From NCBI GenBank assembly GCA_004028775.1, contig RXGA01000002.1, positions 1-64,000 on the forward strand: 64,000 nt of DNA, written 5' to 3'. Source of the DNA: Candidatus Methanosuratincola subterraneus. Its GTDB lineage: Archaea > Thermoproteota > Methanomethylicia > Methanomethylicales > Methanomethylicaceae. The notes under the pieces are model-generated. The model had not been told where the DNA came from. It saw only the letters and a list, made by a program, of their open reading frames with translations, and ran no database searches. Position numbers and translations under genes: made by a program. Below are positions 1 through 7,878 of this stretch, piece after piece. Each line of letters begins with the position of its first letter. The first letter of the stretch is position 1.

Positions 1-1299
1 TGGTCCGAGGTCGTGATGACCTACAATAGGAGCGATCCCGAGGTGATCAGGCAATACCAGGAGGAACTCATGAAGAGGTTCCCCGGAAAGGAGATGGAAG
101 AGATCAAGGACGAGATAGTCGGGAAGTTCAAGGAGGAGGAGAATCCCAAGATACTGATAGTCACGGACATGCTGCTCACGGGATTCGATGCACCCATACT
201 CCAGACGATGTATCTCGACAAGCCTTTGAAAGAGCACAGGTTGCTCCAGGCGATAGCAAGGACGAACAGACCTTACCAGGATCTCAAGGAAGCGGGGGTA
301 GTTGTGGATTATGTCGGCATCTTTAATGATGTAAAGAAGGCCTTTGAGATATACAGCAGCGAGGAGATACGCGGTGCAATATCGAATTTCACGGAACTAA
401 AAAGGGAATTCGAGGAAATGATGAGCAAGACCATAGGCATATTCGAAGGGGTTCCCAAGGGAGAGCTTTCGAGAGAGACCATGACAAAGTGCCTCGAGAT
501 AATTACGGAGAGCGAGGAGAAGACCAAGCAATTCGTCGAAAATTACAGGAAGATCAGGAAGCTCTTCGAGGTGATTGGCACTGACGAGAGCAAGCTGAGG
601 CTCCTCTCTGATTACAAGTGGCTGACAGCCATATATGGGTTCTACATTTCGAGCGTCAGGAGTGATCTCCGACCAAGGGAGATCGGATTCAAGAAATACT
701 TCAAGAAGACCATCGAGTACGTTTACGAAACTATGGAAATAGGCGATCCCGAAAAGATGCCAGTTATTGAGTTCGGACCGGATTTCCTTAAGAAGATTGA
801 AGAGGAAGCAAAAAGCAAGGAGGAGAAGGCTGCGAACATCGTCTTTGCGCTTCACAAATACATTCTGACGGACAAGAGAAAAGGCTTCCTTCCGGGCTCG
901 ATCTCGGACAAGGTCGACAGGATAGTGAGGATGTGGAAGGAGAAGAACAAGGATTACCTGCAGATTTACTCCCAAGGGAAGGAAGTGCTTGAGGAACTAC
1001 AGGGCCTTGAAAAAAGGAGGGCGGAATTGGGTTTCAACGATATGGAGTATTCGGTGCTTCTGGTTCTCGAAGAGGGGCTAGGGAGATCGGGGGGAATCGA
1101 GGGGGAGGTGAGGGAGTTCTCTTCGAGCCTGAAGGGCACATTATTCCCTGGATGGCAAGCTAAGCCCAGTGCTAGGAAGGAGGTGGAGAAGTCGGTCCGA
1201 AAGTTTCTCTGGTCTATGAAAAGTAAGCACGGGTTAGCATACGATCAGTTTGATTTGCTCTCCGAAAAGATCATGGAGTGCGTAAAGCAGCATGGCTAA
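1..1299 (+). CDS. hsdR: Type I restriction enzyme R subunit (HsdR), C-terminal part
   Basis: The frame is open from base 1, so this is the 3' part of a gene cut by the window edge; the GTG at 13 is probably internal. What remains is the end of the SF2 helicase motor: motif V reads TGFDAP and motif VI reads QAIARTNR, the usual signatures of HsdR translocases. The roughly 300 residues that follow are helical and charged, as in the HsdR C-terminal domain that docks to the methylase core. HsdR supplies ATP-driven DNA translocation and cleavage in type I restriction. HsdM and HsdS are not in the window and may lie upstream. The stop overlaps the next gene by 8 bases, so the two are probably co-transcribed. 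Confidence 0.9.
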   Translation, partial: WSEVVMTYNRSDPEVIRQYQEELMKRFPGKEMEEIKDEIVGKFKEEENPKILIVTDMLLTGFDAPILQTMYLDKPLKEHRLLQAIARTNRPYQDLKEAGVVVDYVGIFNDVKKAFEIYSSEEIRGAISNFTELKREFEEMMSKTIGIFEGVPKGELSRETMTKCLEIITESEEKTKQFVENYRKIRKLFEVIGTDESKLRLLSDYKWLTAIYGFYISSVRSDLRPREIGFKKYFKKTIEYVYETMEIGDPEKMPVIEFGPDFLKKIEEEAKSKEEKAANIVFALHKYILTDKRKGFLPGSISDKVDRIVRMWKEKNKDYLQIYSQGKEVLEELQGLEKRRAELGFNDMEYSVLLVLEEGLGRSGGIEGEVREFSSSLKGTLFPGWQAKPSARKEVEKSVRKFLWSMKSKHGLAYDQFDLLSEKIMECVKQHG

Positions 1300-1867
1300 G
1301 TCAATCAATGTGAATGGGTTGGAGATAAGGTACGAGACGGTGAGGCGGAACATCAGATACCCCAGACTCGAGTACAAGACGGGATCCTTGGTATTAGTAC
1401 TTCCGAAGGACGCCGGTGAAGAGGAAGTTCTTGAGAGATACAGGGACTGGATATTCAAAAGAGAGCTTGAGATAAGGGAGGCTTTGCGGAGTTCTGCTTC
1501 TAAGAGGCTTGAGTTAGAGAAGGGTTTTAGGGAGTTCAAGGATTTCGTTGATGGCTTTGCCAAGAAGATCTCTGCAGAATGCGGTTTCCGTTTTGAGAAG
1601 ATCACCTACAGGAAGATGAGGACAAAGTGGGCCAGCTTCAGTCAGAAGAGGACCCTTACTGTTAATCCATTGCTCAGGCACCTGCCCCAAAGGTATGTCG
1701 AGTATGTCATCTTCCATGAACTTGTGCACTCTGTAGAGAAGAGGCACAACGAAAGATTCTGGAGACTAGTAAAGGAAAGATTCAACGATTACCAAGAGAT
1801 AGAGAATGACCTTTTTTCATATTGGTTCGCAATCCAGAGAAAGGAGGGTGGAGATGATAAGTGGTGA
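1292..1867 (+). CDS. YgjP-like (DUF45) zinc metallopeptidase-type protein
   Basis: A 191-residue protein with the family hallmark HELVH at residues 142-146 and a third ligand His at 152, followed by RFW. This matches the HExxH-(5)-HxxxFW pattern of the YgjP/DUF45 (WLM-related) group. The central YRKMRTKWAS segment is also typical. Members are often attached to type I restriction operons, where their role is not established; a protease acting on the restriction complex or its target is only a guess. The ATG at 1292 overlaps hsdR by 8 bases and the stop overlaps the next start by 7, so it sits inside an operon. Confidence 0.85.
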   Translation: MAKSINVNGLEIRYETVRRNIRYPRLEYKTGSLVLVLPKDAGEEEVLERYRDWIFKRELEIREALRSSASKRLELEKGFREFKDFVDGFAKKISAECGFRFEKITYRKMRTKWASFSQKRTLTVNPLLRHLPQRYVEYVIFHELVHSVEKRHNERFWRLVKERFNDYQEIENDLFSYWFAIQRKEGGDDKW

Positions 1868-2379
1868 ACAAATCAAATATAATAAAAATTGGCATAGACA
1901 CCACAGTTCTCCACGCCTACTTGAGAGATGGCAAGGATCCTGAAGAAGGAAGGTGGGCTAAAACCATAATACAAAAACTGAAGGAAAAAGAGTTTTATGA
2001 GGTTGTAATAAGCCAGCTAGTTTTGGGCGAACTTCTTGCTGAGTTTCAAGAAGATTTTGACAACATCAAACCGGATGAAAGAAACAACTTTTTCGTTAAA
2101 GTTTGCAATCTAATCAGAGACGTTAGGGCTAAATGCCCACCCTTCGATATGAGGAAGATCAGAGAATTTGAGCTCTACAATTTCATTAGTGAAGCAGATT
2201 GGATCGGTCCGTCAGACCTTATTATAGTATGCCACGCCGCTTTTCAGGGATGTTCTAAGTTCATAACCAATGAAAGGCGGCTCATAAAAAACAAAACATT
2301 ACATACCCTGACGGAGCAAATTGGAAAAAAGACAGGGAAAAGCATGATTATTACCGAAGAATTACAAGGGCATAATTGA
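1861..2379 (+). CDS. PIN-domain protein (putative ribonuclease)
   Basis: 172 residues with a PIN-like layout: an early Asp in a beta strand (IGIDTT, D13), a Glu near residue 57 (LGELL), a third acidic site in GPSDLIIV and a late FITNER segment. PIN domains are Mg-dependent RNA nucleases, and many are VapC toxins or defence effectors. Start GTG 1861 is preceded by a GGAGGGTGG Shine-Dalgarno and overlaps the metallopeptidase gene, so it belongs to the hsdR operon. Base composition is much more AT-rich than the bulk of the window, which suggests recent transfer. No obvious antitoxin is adjacent, so toxin status is unproven. Confidence 0.7.
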   Translation: MVNKSNIIKIGIDTTVLHAYLRDGKDPEEGRWAKTIIQKLKEKEFYEVVISQLVLGELLAEFQEDFDNIKPDERNNFFVKVCNLIRDVRAKCPPFDMRKIREFELYNFISEADWIGPSDLIIVCHAAFQGCSKFITNERRLIKNKTLHTLTEQIGKKTGKSMIITEELQGHN

Positions 2380-2830
2380 CAGCATCATCCGCGTAGTCAG
2401 CGACATGTGGCTTCATTAGCTTTATATGATCTGCGAGCATTTTGCATTCTTTATTGTCCTTAATGCCCCAATCTTTTGCCAAGTCCATTGCCGTCGCAAC
2501 TGCTTCTAACCAACGCTCATCTTTTCCTTTGACTAATGATAAGAATTCATCAGCTTTGAACTCTTTAGGAAGAGGGACAGCAGTGGTTTCAGCGAGATCT
2601 AAGGAGTAGTAGTCCTTTGCCAATTCTGGGGAGTAAGGTCCGTGTAAGTAAAGACTGAAGGAGTAATTCATATCCAATCCAAAGTGGCGAACTATGAATA
2701 CATACTTTTGCAGTTTAAGACGGTTGCTAAATCCTTCGTTACTATCCTCACGCAAACTCTCTGTCTGGATCAAACCATTACGCTTCAACAAGTAGACAAA
2801 GGATCTCAGAAGATCCTTCCTCAATGTCAT
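2351..2830 (-). CDS. YwgA-like uncharacterised protein
   Basis: 159 residues; its 3' end overlaps the convergent PIN gene by 29 bases. The segment RLKLQKYVFIV followed by YSFSLYLHGPYSPEL resembles the YwgA/COG3432 group (related in look to the SocA/Panacea-type antitoxin fold: helix, LQK, then a GPYS turn). No function is established for YwgA. Its place beside a restriction-linked PIN gene makes an antitoxin or accessory defence role possible, but it is convergent with that gene and not in its operon. AT-rich like its neighbour. The family assignment is by eye. Confidence 0.6.
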   Translation of the reverse strand: MTLRKDLLRSFVYLLKRNGLIQTESLREDSNEGFSNRLKLQKYVFIVRHFGLDMNYSFSLYLHGPYSPELAKDYYSLDLAETTAVPLPKEFKADEFLSLVKGKDERWLEAVATAMDLAKDWGIKDNKECKMLADHIKLMKPHVADYADDAVNYALVILR

Positions 2831-2852
2831 AAAAATTACCTCTACAACTCTA

Positions 2853-2861
2853 CATTATATA
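2853..2861 (-). promoter_or_regulatory. TATA box of the YwgA-like gene
   Basis: Minus-strand TATATAATG lies 23-31 bases ahead of the ATG at 2830, so the transcript would start at or near the start codon (leaderless). The surrounding 2840-2900 is strongly AT-rich. From about 2900 to 3030 I see nothing else. Confidence 0.5.
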
Positions 2862-3039
2862 CTACTTTAAATAGATATAAAAACCTATATATATGTTAAT
2901 AATTAGCGTGCACTACTTCCCTAGCAATAAATTAAAGAATATTGGGAGATGTCTACATTAGTTGATCCCCACATTCCCGGTCGGACATGAAGTTGTTTGG
3001 GAAGTTCGCTAAAACCATTAAGAGCAAAATCGGGAAAGA

Positions 3040-3045
3040 TTTATA
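3040..3045 (+). promoter_or_regulatory. Probable TATA box of the hydBGDA operon
   Basis: TTTATA within AAAGATTTATACCC is the best archaeal TATA candidate before the hydrogenase operon. It would start transcription near 3068 and leave a 5' leader of about 50 bases before the TTG at 3122, unlike most genes in the window, which look leaderless. Confidence 0.4.
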
Positions 3046-3121
3046 CCCTTTTGATATTGATAAGTAATGTTCCCTTGTTGGCTTTGCCGCCATCCAAGAC
3101 AGGGCACAGGAAAGTGGTAGC

Positions 3122-4159
3122 TTGATCAGGGTCAAACTGGGCGAGTTCCTCCGGCTCCCCTCGATACTGGCTGGTATGGGGTACAGCGTGGTAGTCCCCA
3201 CAGAGGGGAACGGCGTGACCAAGTTCGAGTGCTACTCGCCCGATTCGGCAATCGACCTCGATTACGTACGCGCCATCAACGCCCCCAGGGACTTCCTCCT
3301 ACCGGACGGCGAGAGGCTCTACAGGTACAGGAGCACCGCGACGGTCACCTCCTACGGGCTGAAGATCAGGTTCCCGACGGTGGAGGGGCCGTGCCCGGTC
3401 ACCATAAACGCCGAGTACACCGCGCCGGGAGGGCGACTCGCCTTCTTCGCGATCCACCCGTGCCACGCCAACTCGATCAGGTACCTGGACAGGGTGATGC
3501 TGAGCGACCCCGCAGACCCGTACTACAAAGCGAGGAGGGAGGGGATGCTCACCGTCGTGCTGGAGTGCGAGGAGGGGGACGACTATTGCTTCTGCGTCCC
3601 CGCGGGATCCTGGAGGGCGGAGGAGGGGTACTGCGACATCCTCGTGAGGAGGTCAGGGGAGTGGTTCCTGGTCCAGCCGATTTCGGAGGCTGGGAGGGAG
3701 GCTGCGTCGAAGCTCAACGCCCAGGAGGAGGACGCGGGATCGCTCGAGGGCAAGCCTCCGAAGATGAAGTCCTCGTTCAGCATCCGTGCCTCCGAGGGGG
3801 AGATCGACCGCGCTCCGGCTGAGGGGCTGGATTCGTGCACCCTCTGCGCAGCCTGCACCGTCACCTGCCCCACGTGCTACTGCTCGGACATCGAGGACAG
3901 GTTCAACCTGGTGGACCCGTCGAACGTGGAGAGGGTGCGGAGGAGGATGTCGTGCCAGCGGAAATGCTACAGCATGATCGCGGGGGGCACCATATTCCTC
4001 AAGACGAAAGAGGAAAGGTACAGGTGGAGGCTCAAGCACAAGTTCCCGTTCTCTGAGAAGGCTTTCGGGATGAGCGGCTGCGTCGGCTGCGGCAACTGCA
4101 TAGCGTTCTGCCCGGCTGGCATCGACATGCGAAAGACGGTGGGGAGGGACCAGGGTTGA
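3122..4159 (+). CDS. hydB: Sulfhydrogenase-type [NiFe] hydrogenase beta subunit (Fe-S)
   Basis: 345 residues. The C-terminal third carries two ferredoxin-type clusters: C239-x2-C242-x2-C245-x3-C249-P and C320-x2-C323-x2-C326-x3-C330-P. The N-terminal part matches the HydB/AsrA family that passes electrons between the FAD subunit and the hydrogenase small subunit. This is the first gene of a four-gene cytosolic group 3b-like hydrogenase operon in the order HydB-G-D-A known from Thermococcales. The TTG start is the only usable start after the in-frame stop at 3065, and AGGAAAGTGG lies just before it. The stop overlaps the next start by 4 bases. Confidence 0.9.
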   Translation: MIRVKLGEFLRLPSILAGMGYSVVVPTEGNGVTKFECYSPDSAIDLDYVRAINAPRDFLLPDGERLYRYRSTATVTSYGLKIRFPTVEGPCPVTINAEYTAPGGRLAFFAIHPCHANSIRYLDRVMLSDPADPYYKARREGMLTVVLECEEGDDYCFCVPAGSWRAEEGYCDILVRRSGEWFLVQPISEAGREAASKLNAQEEDAGSLEGKPPKMKSSFSIRASEGEIDRAPAEGLDSCTLCAACTVTCPTCYCSDIEDRFNLVDPSNVERVRRRMSCQRKCYSMIAGGTIFLKTKEERYRWRLKHKFPFSEKAFGMSGCVGCGNCIAFCPAGIDMRKTVGRDQG

Positions 4160-4974
4160 AAACGGAGGAGAACCCGTACATACCGAAGTCGGCGACGGTC
4201 GTGGCGGTAAAGAACGAGAGCCTCGAGACCAAGACGCTCAGGCTCAGGCTCTACAACTGGAGAGCTCAGTTCCAGCCGGGGCAGTTCGTCCAGCTCCTGC
4301 TCCCAGGCGTTGGCGAGGCCCCGTTCTGCATAGCATCTTCCCCCAGCGACCAGAAGCACATGGATCTCACGATAATCAGGCGCGGGCTCGTCACGATAGC
4401 CTCGCACTACATGAGGCCCGGGGACGTCGTCGGGATCAGGGGGCCGTTCGGGAGGCCGTTCCCCATCAGCAGGATGGTGGGGAAGGACCTGCTCATAGTC
4501 GGGACGGGCATAGGGATCGCAGCCCTTAGGTCGCTGATACTCTTCGTGGCTGAGCACAGGGAGGAATTTGGGGAGGTCGACCTCCTCTACGGGGCCCGCT
4601 TCCCAGAGGACCTCGTCTACAGGGACGAGATGAAGCCTTGGGCAGAGAAGATGAACGTGAAGGTCACGCTCAGCAAGGCCTCCCCGGAGTGGGGCGGGCT
4701 GAGGGGGAGGGTTACAGACCACCTCGGCGGGGTCGTGAGGGGCGGGGAACAGGTCGCGGTCCTGTGCGGGTCCCCGATGGTGATGCACAGCATCTCTGCC
4801 GAGCTCCTGAAGAGGGGGCTCAAGGCGGATCAGGTCTTCGTCTCGCTGGAGAGGCACATGAAGTGCGGGATCGGGAAGTGCGCGAGGTGCCTGATACCCG
4901 GCGGCTGGCACGTCTGCAGGGACGGCCCCGTCTTCTCCCTCGACGAGATATCGCTGGAGGCGATAGGTGAGTAG
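4156..4974 (+). CDS. hydG: Sulfhydrogenase gamma subunit, FAD/NAD(P)-binding
   Basis: 272 residues of the ferredoxin-NADP reductase/PyrK-like family. The N-terminal beta-barrel includes PGQFVQL and a flavin-binding stretch. The GTGIGIAALRSL segment is the nucleotide-binding loop. The C-terminal Cys set (C237, C242, C245 and one near 254) should hold a [2Fe-2S] cluster. In this hydrogenase class the subunit exchanges hydride with NAD(P)H while HydB carries electrons to HydD/HydA. The TTG start overlaps the hydB stop (TTGA), a tight translational coupling. Confidence 0.9.
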   Translation: MKTEENPYIPKSATVVAVKNESLETKTLRLRLYNWRAQFQPGQFVQLLLPGVGEAPFCIASSPSDQKHMDLTIIRRGLVTIASHYMRPGDVVGIRGPFGRPFPISRMVGKDLLIVGTGIGIAALRSLILFVAEHREEFGEVDLLYGARFPEDLVYRDEMKPWAEKMNVKVTLSKASPEWGGLRGRVTDHLGGVVRGGEQVAVLCGSPMVMHSISAELLKRGLKADQVFVSLERHMKCGIGKCARCLIPGGWHVCRDGPVFSLDEISLEAIGE

Positions 4975-5722
4975 CATGAAGGCGGCTTTCTATTCCCTGA
5001 CGTCGTGCGAAGGGTGCCTCACGACGCTCATCACCAACCTGGGCCCCAACCTCGAGGCGCTGTGGAGGATCTTCGACATCGACTACTTCAAGCTCGTCCG
5101 AGAGCCGGTCGGCGGCGAGAAGGTGCCCAGGGTCGACATAGCCTTCGTCGAGGGGGCGGTCGTGACGAACCTAGACAGGAAGAGGATCTCGCAGATAAGG
5201 GCGAACTCCAGCTTCGTGGTTGCCCTCGGAACTTGCGCCTCCTGCGGCAACATAGCCTACAGCGCGTCGAGGGGCGTGGATCTGAAGAGGAGGAGGCTCC
5301 GCGAGATCGAGGTCTTCGAGGCCGAGCCGCTCTCCTCGCACGTGAACGTGGACTTTGAGCTGAGCGGCTGCCCGGTCAGCGCCGAGGAGTTCACCGAGGC
5401 CCTCCTGAGGCTGCTGAACGGCATAGAGCCCAAGCAGCCGGACTTCAGCGTCTGCTACGAGTGCAAGATGAGGGGGAACAGGTGCCTCCTCGAGGTCGGG
5501 AAGGCGTGCCTCGGGCCGCTCGCGATGGGAGGGTGCGGGGCTGCTTGCCCTTCGGTCGGCGCCCCATGCTACAGCTGCCGAGGCCCGGCTGTCGAGGCGG
5601 ATCTGACCGCATATTTGAAGACGATAAGGAGGCACGGCATCCCCGAGGAGAGGGCGTTGAGCGCGGTGAGGGCATTCACGGGAAAGAAGATATTGGGGCT
5701 GTTGAAGGATGGGAAGGGATGA
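4967..5722 (+). CDS. hydD: [NiFe] hydrogenase small (delta) subunit
   Basis: 251 residues of the NADH:quinone oxidoreductase 20 kDa/[NiFe] small subunit family. The proximal cluster Cys pair is C14/C17 in SCEGC, with later ligands in GTCASC and SGCP. A C-terminal Cys-rich tail (residues about 164-208) offers further cluster ligands. The GTG at 4967 is preferred over the ATG at 4976 because GGAGG at 4956-4960 sits 6 bases before it. It overlaps hydG by 8 bases. It passes electrons from HydB to the Ni-Fe centre of HydA. Confidence 0.9.
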   Translation: MSSMKAAFYSLTSCEGCLTTLITNLGPNLEALWRIFDIDYFKLVREPVGGEKVPRVDIAFVEGAVVTNLDRKRISQIRANSSFVVALGTCASCGNIAYSASRGVDLKRRRLREIEVFEAEPLSSHVNVDFELSGCPVSAEEFTEALLRLLNGIEPKQPDFSVCYECKMRGNRCLLEVGKACLGPLAMGGCGAACPSVGAPCYSCRGPAVEADLTAYLKTIRRHGIPEERALSAVRAFTGKKILGLLKDGKG

Positions 5723-5726
5723 GGGC

Positions 5727-7103
5727 ATGCGCGACAGCGGCAATGGGAAAACTGCGGACGGGAACGGGAACAAGAACGGCAATGGAAGCGGAACAGTCAG
5801 CGAAGTGATCCTGGACACGAACGAGCTCAGGCTCATCGAGGGGCACGGGAGGCTCAAGGTCAGGCTCTCCGGGAACAGGATAGATGCGGAGTTCCACAAC
5901 CTCGAGGGACCAAGGTTCCTGACGTCGTACCTCAGGGGGAAGCCCGCGGAGATGGCGCCCCTCGTGGCTTCGAGGATATGCGGGCTGTGCTACACCGCCC
6001 ACTCGATAAACGCTGCGGAGGCGGTCGAGGAGGCGCTCGGGGTCACGCCTGACGGGGATGTCGTCGAGCTGAGGAGGCTGCTCTACCTCGCGAACAACCT
6101 GAGGAGCCACATGATGCACCTCCTCTTTCTTTCCGTGCCGCCGATCAAGGGCCTCATCAGCGTATTCCGCCTGAGGGAGAAGGACCTGGTCGCCGCGGGG
6201 ACCCGCCTCCTGTCCACCTCGACCCAGCTGATCGAGCACTGGGGCGGGAGGTCGGTCCACGTCCCGAACGTGGTTGTCGGCGGATTCGGCGCGCTCATCA
6301 GGGGGAGGGAGCTGATGGAGTCGATCTCGAGGCTCGAGTCGTTGAGGGGGGACGCCAGGAAGTTCGTGGAGCACGTGCTTGAGATGGAGCTCCCCGAGCT
6401 CGAGAGGTTCAGGACGATGATCTCGCTCAAGGCGGACGCCTACCCCACGTACGCCAGGGAGGCGCCGCTGATAATCAACGACGGGTCCACGGTGACCGAC
6501 GAGGAGTATGTCAACGATCTCGAGGAGGTCGTGAAGGAGTACTCGACCTCGAAGCACGTCTACTTCAGGGGCTCGGAGGCCACGGTGGGCGCCCTCTCGA
6601 GGATAATGCTCAACAGGAGGAGGCTCAACCCCGAGGCGAGGGATTACGCCGAAAGGATCGAATGGAGGATCAACCCGTTCCTGATGATAAAGGCGCAGGC
6701 GGTCGAGGTGATGCACTACCTGGAGGAGATCGTCGAGGCGGGGGAGAGGCTCTCGGATGCGACGATCTCCCCGAACGGGTACCCGTGCGTTGGGAACGGC
6801 AAGGAGCGCGGGGCAGACCCGTGCTTCAGCGACAGGAGCGGGAAGGGTATCGCGATAGCAGAAGCGCCGAGGGGGACGCTTTGCCACGCATGCGAGATCG
6901 AGGGCGGGCTTATCAAGGACTACAGGGTCTACACCCCGACGGCCGTGAACTCGAAGAGCATCGAGATGGACTCGGTCGAGCTGGTGAAGAGGTTCAGGCC
7001 GCTGGGCGGGGAGAAGCTGAAGTACGTCCTCGAGGACCTAGTCAGGTGCTACGACCCGTGCCTTTCGTGCGCGGTCAGCCTGGACTTCCTCTCCGACAGG
7101 TGA
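5727..7103 (+). CDS. hydA: [NiFe] hydrogenase large (alpha) subunit
   Basis: 458 residues from the ATG at 5727, chosen over the ATG at 5709 because GGGAAGGG sits 8 bases upstream. L1 motif R83-I-C85-G-L-C88 with a His three residues later, and L2 motif D443-P-C445-L-S-C448, supply the four Ni-Fe ligands. It should oxidise or evolve H2 with NAD(P)(H) through HydBGD. Two oddities: residues about 4-28 are a Gly/Asn/Lys-rich low-complexity stretch before the conserved ILDTNELRLIEGHG start, and the usual His or Arg three residues after the last ligand Cys (maturation cut site) is Ser, with only ten residues after C448. No maturation genes are in the window. Confidence 0.92.
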   Translation: MRDSGNGKTADGNGNKNGNGSGTVSEVILDTNELRLIEGHGRLKVRLSGNRIDAEFHNLEGPRFLTSYLRGKPAEMAPLVASRICGLCYTAHSINAAEAVEEALGVTPDGDVVELRRLLYLANNLRSHMMHLLFLSVPPIKGLISVFRLREKDLVAAGTRLLSTSTQLIEHWGGRSVHVPNVVVGGFGALIRGRELMESISRLESLRGDARKFVEHVLEMELPELERFRTMISLKADAYPTYAREAPLIINDGSTVTDEEYVNDLEEVVKEYSTSKHVYFRGSEATVGALSRIMLNRRRLNPEARDYAERIEWRINPFLMIKAQAVEVMHYLEEIVEAGERLSDATISPNGYPCVGNGKERGADPCFSDRSGKGIAIAEAPRGTLCHACEIEGGLIKDYRVYTPTAVNSKSIEMDSVELVKRFRPLGGEKLKYVLEDLVRCYDPCLSCAVSLDFLSDR

Positions 7104-7152
7104 GCGGCTCCTTCTGTAGCCGTGCCCCCGAAGCTTCAGGTGCCCCCAATCC

Positions 7153-7398
7153 TTATTTCCCCTGTGCAGGCGGCTCCCAAGCCTCATCTACAGCGTTATC
7201 CCACAGCTCACGCATCTTAGCCTGCTGCACCCTGTGGAGGAACTCGTCATACTGCCCGCGGGCTCTGGATTCCTTTGCCAGCCTTACCAGGTTAGAGATA
7301 GTCTCATTGTAGGTCTCGCCAGGGCATCGCCTGAGGCTCTTCAACTCCTTTACCAGGGATTTCTTTAGCCTTATGGTGGTGGCGCCGTCTTCAGCCAT
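7153..7398 (-). CDS. Ribbon-helix-helix DNA-binding protein (VapB-like)
   Basis: 81 residues from the ATG at 7398. The sequence TTIRLKKSLVKELKSL is a classic RHH strand plus first helix, then GETYNETISNLV. Such proteins are antitoxins or small repressors; no toxin gene is adjacent, so its partner is unknown. The open frame reaches 7503, but a TATA-like TTTATTA near 7432-7440 (minus strand) places the transcript start just before 7398, and the residues before M36 of the long frame do not look conserved. The acidic, Trp-containing tail would be the partner-binding region if it is an antitoxin. Confidence 0.7.
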   Translation of the reverse strand: MAEDGATTIRLKKSLVKELKSLRRCPGETYNETISNLVRLAKESRARGQYDEFLHRVQQAKMRELWDNAVDEAWEPPAQGK

Positions 7399-7563
7399 TA
7401 TAGGGACCAAATAATTGCTGCATGACTCCATAATAAACTTTTTAGGGAAAAATGGATCGCCATGAGGCAATTTTGCAGGGCCGGCAGCCTTCCGGGGGCG
7501 CACGGAATCACGAGCCCAACTGGAGAGAAACGTTTAGATACCCTTCCTGAAGGAGTTCTTGGC

Positions 7564-7878
7564 ATGCCGATCCAAAAGATAACCAGCGGAGAGCTCGAGA
7601 AGTTGATCTCGTCCGGGAAGAGGTTCGTTGCAGTCTTCAGCGCCAGCTGGTGCGGGTTCTGCAGGGGCCTCATCAAGGATATCGAGAGGAAGGGGGAGGG
7701 GCTCGGGGTCGTCGTGGTCGACATCTCAGACGAGTCGGACCCCGCGTGGGACGCCTACAGGATCGAGATGGTCCCGACGGCCGTGCTCTTCGATGGCGGC
7801 CGCGAGGCCGCGAGGAAGCCCCCGGGCTGGGACGGCCTGAGCTTCAGCGAAGTCAAGGGGCTCCTCGGGAAGGCGTAG
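7564..7878 (+). CDS. Thioredoxin-like protein
   Basis: 104 residues with the redox motif W29-C30-G-F-C33 after a FVAVFSAS strand and the cis-Pro loop MVPTAV. It is a compact single-domain thioredoxin or glutaredoxin-like oxidoreductase in the cytoplasm. The WCGFC active site differs from the classic WCGPC and may shift its redox potential. The ATG at 7564 has GGAG upstream and a TTTAGATA promoter element near 7530; the longer open frame back to 7462 crosses this promoter and is not used. Its 3' end overlaps the convergent MFS gene by 26 bases. Confidence 0.85.
   Translation: MPIQKITSGELEKLISSGKRFVAVFSASWCGFCRGLIKDIERKGEGLGVVVVDISDESDPAWDAYRIEMVPTAVLFDGGREAARKPPGWDGLSFSEVKGLLGKA

Noticed and set aside
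2953-3222. 89-residue minus-strand ORF across the hydrogenase promoter
   Set aside because: It covers the TATA box and the hydB start; composition is Ser/Pro-rich and not conserved in look.
7462-7563. N-terminal extension of the thioredoxin frame
   Set aside because: The extra 34 residues cross the promoter and lie outside the thioredoxin fold; the ATG at 7564 with GGAG is better.
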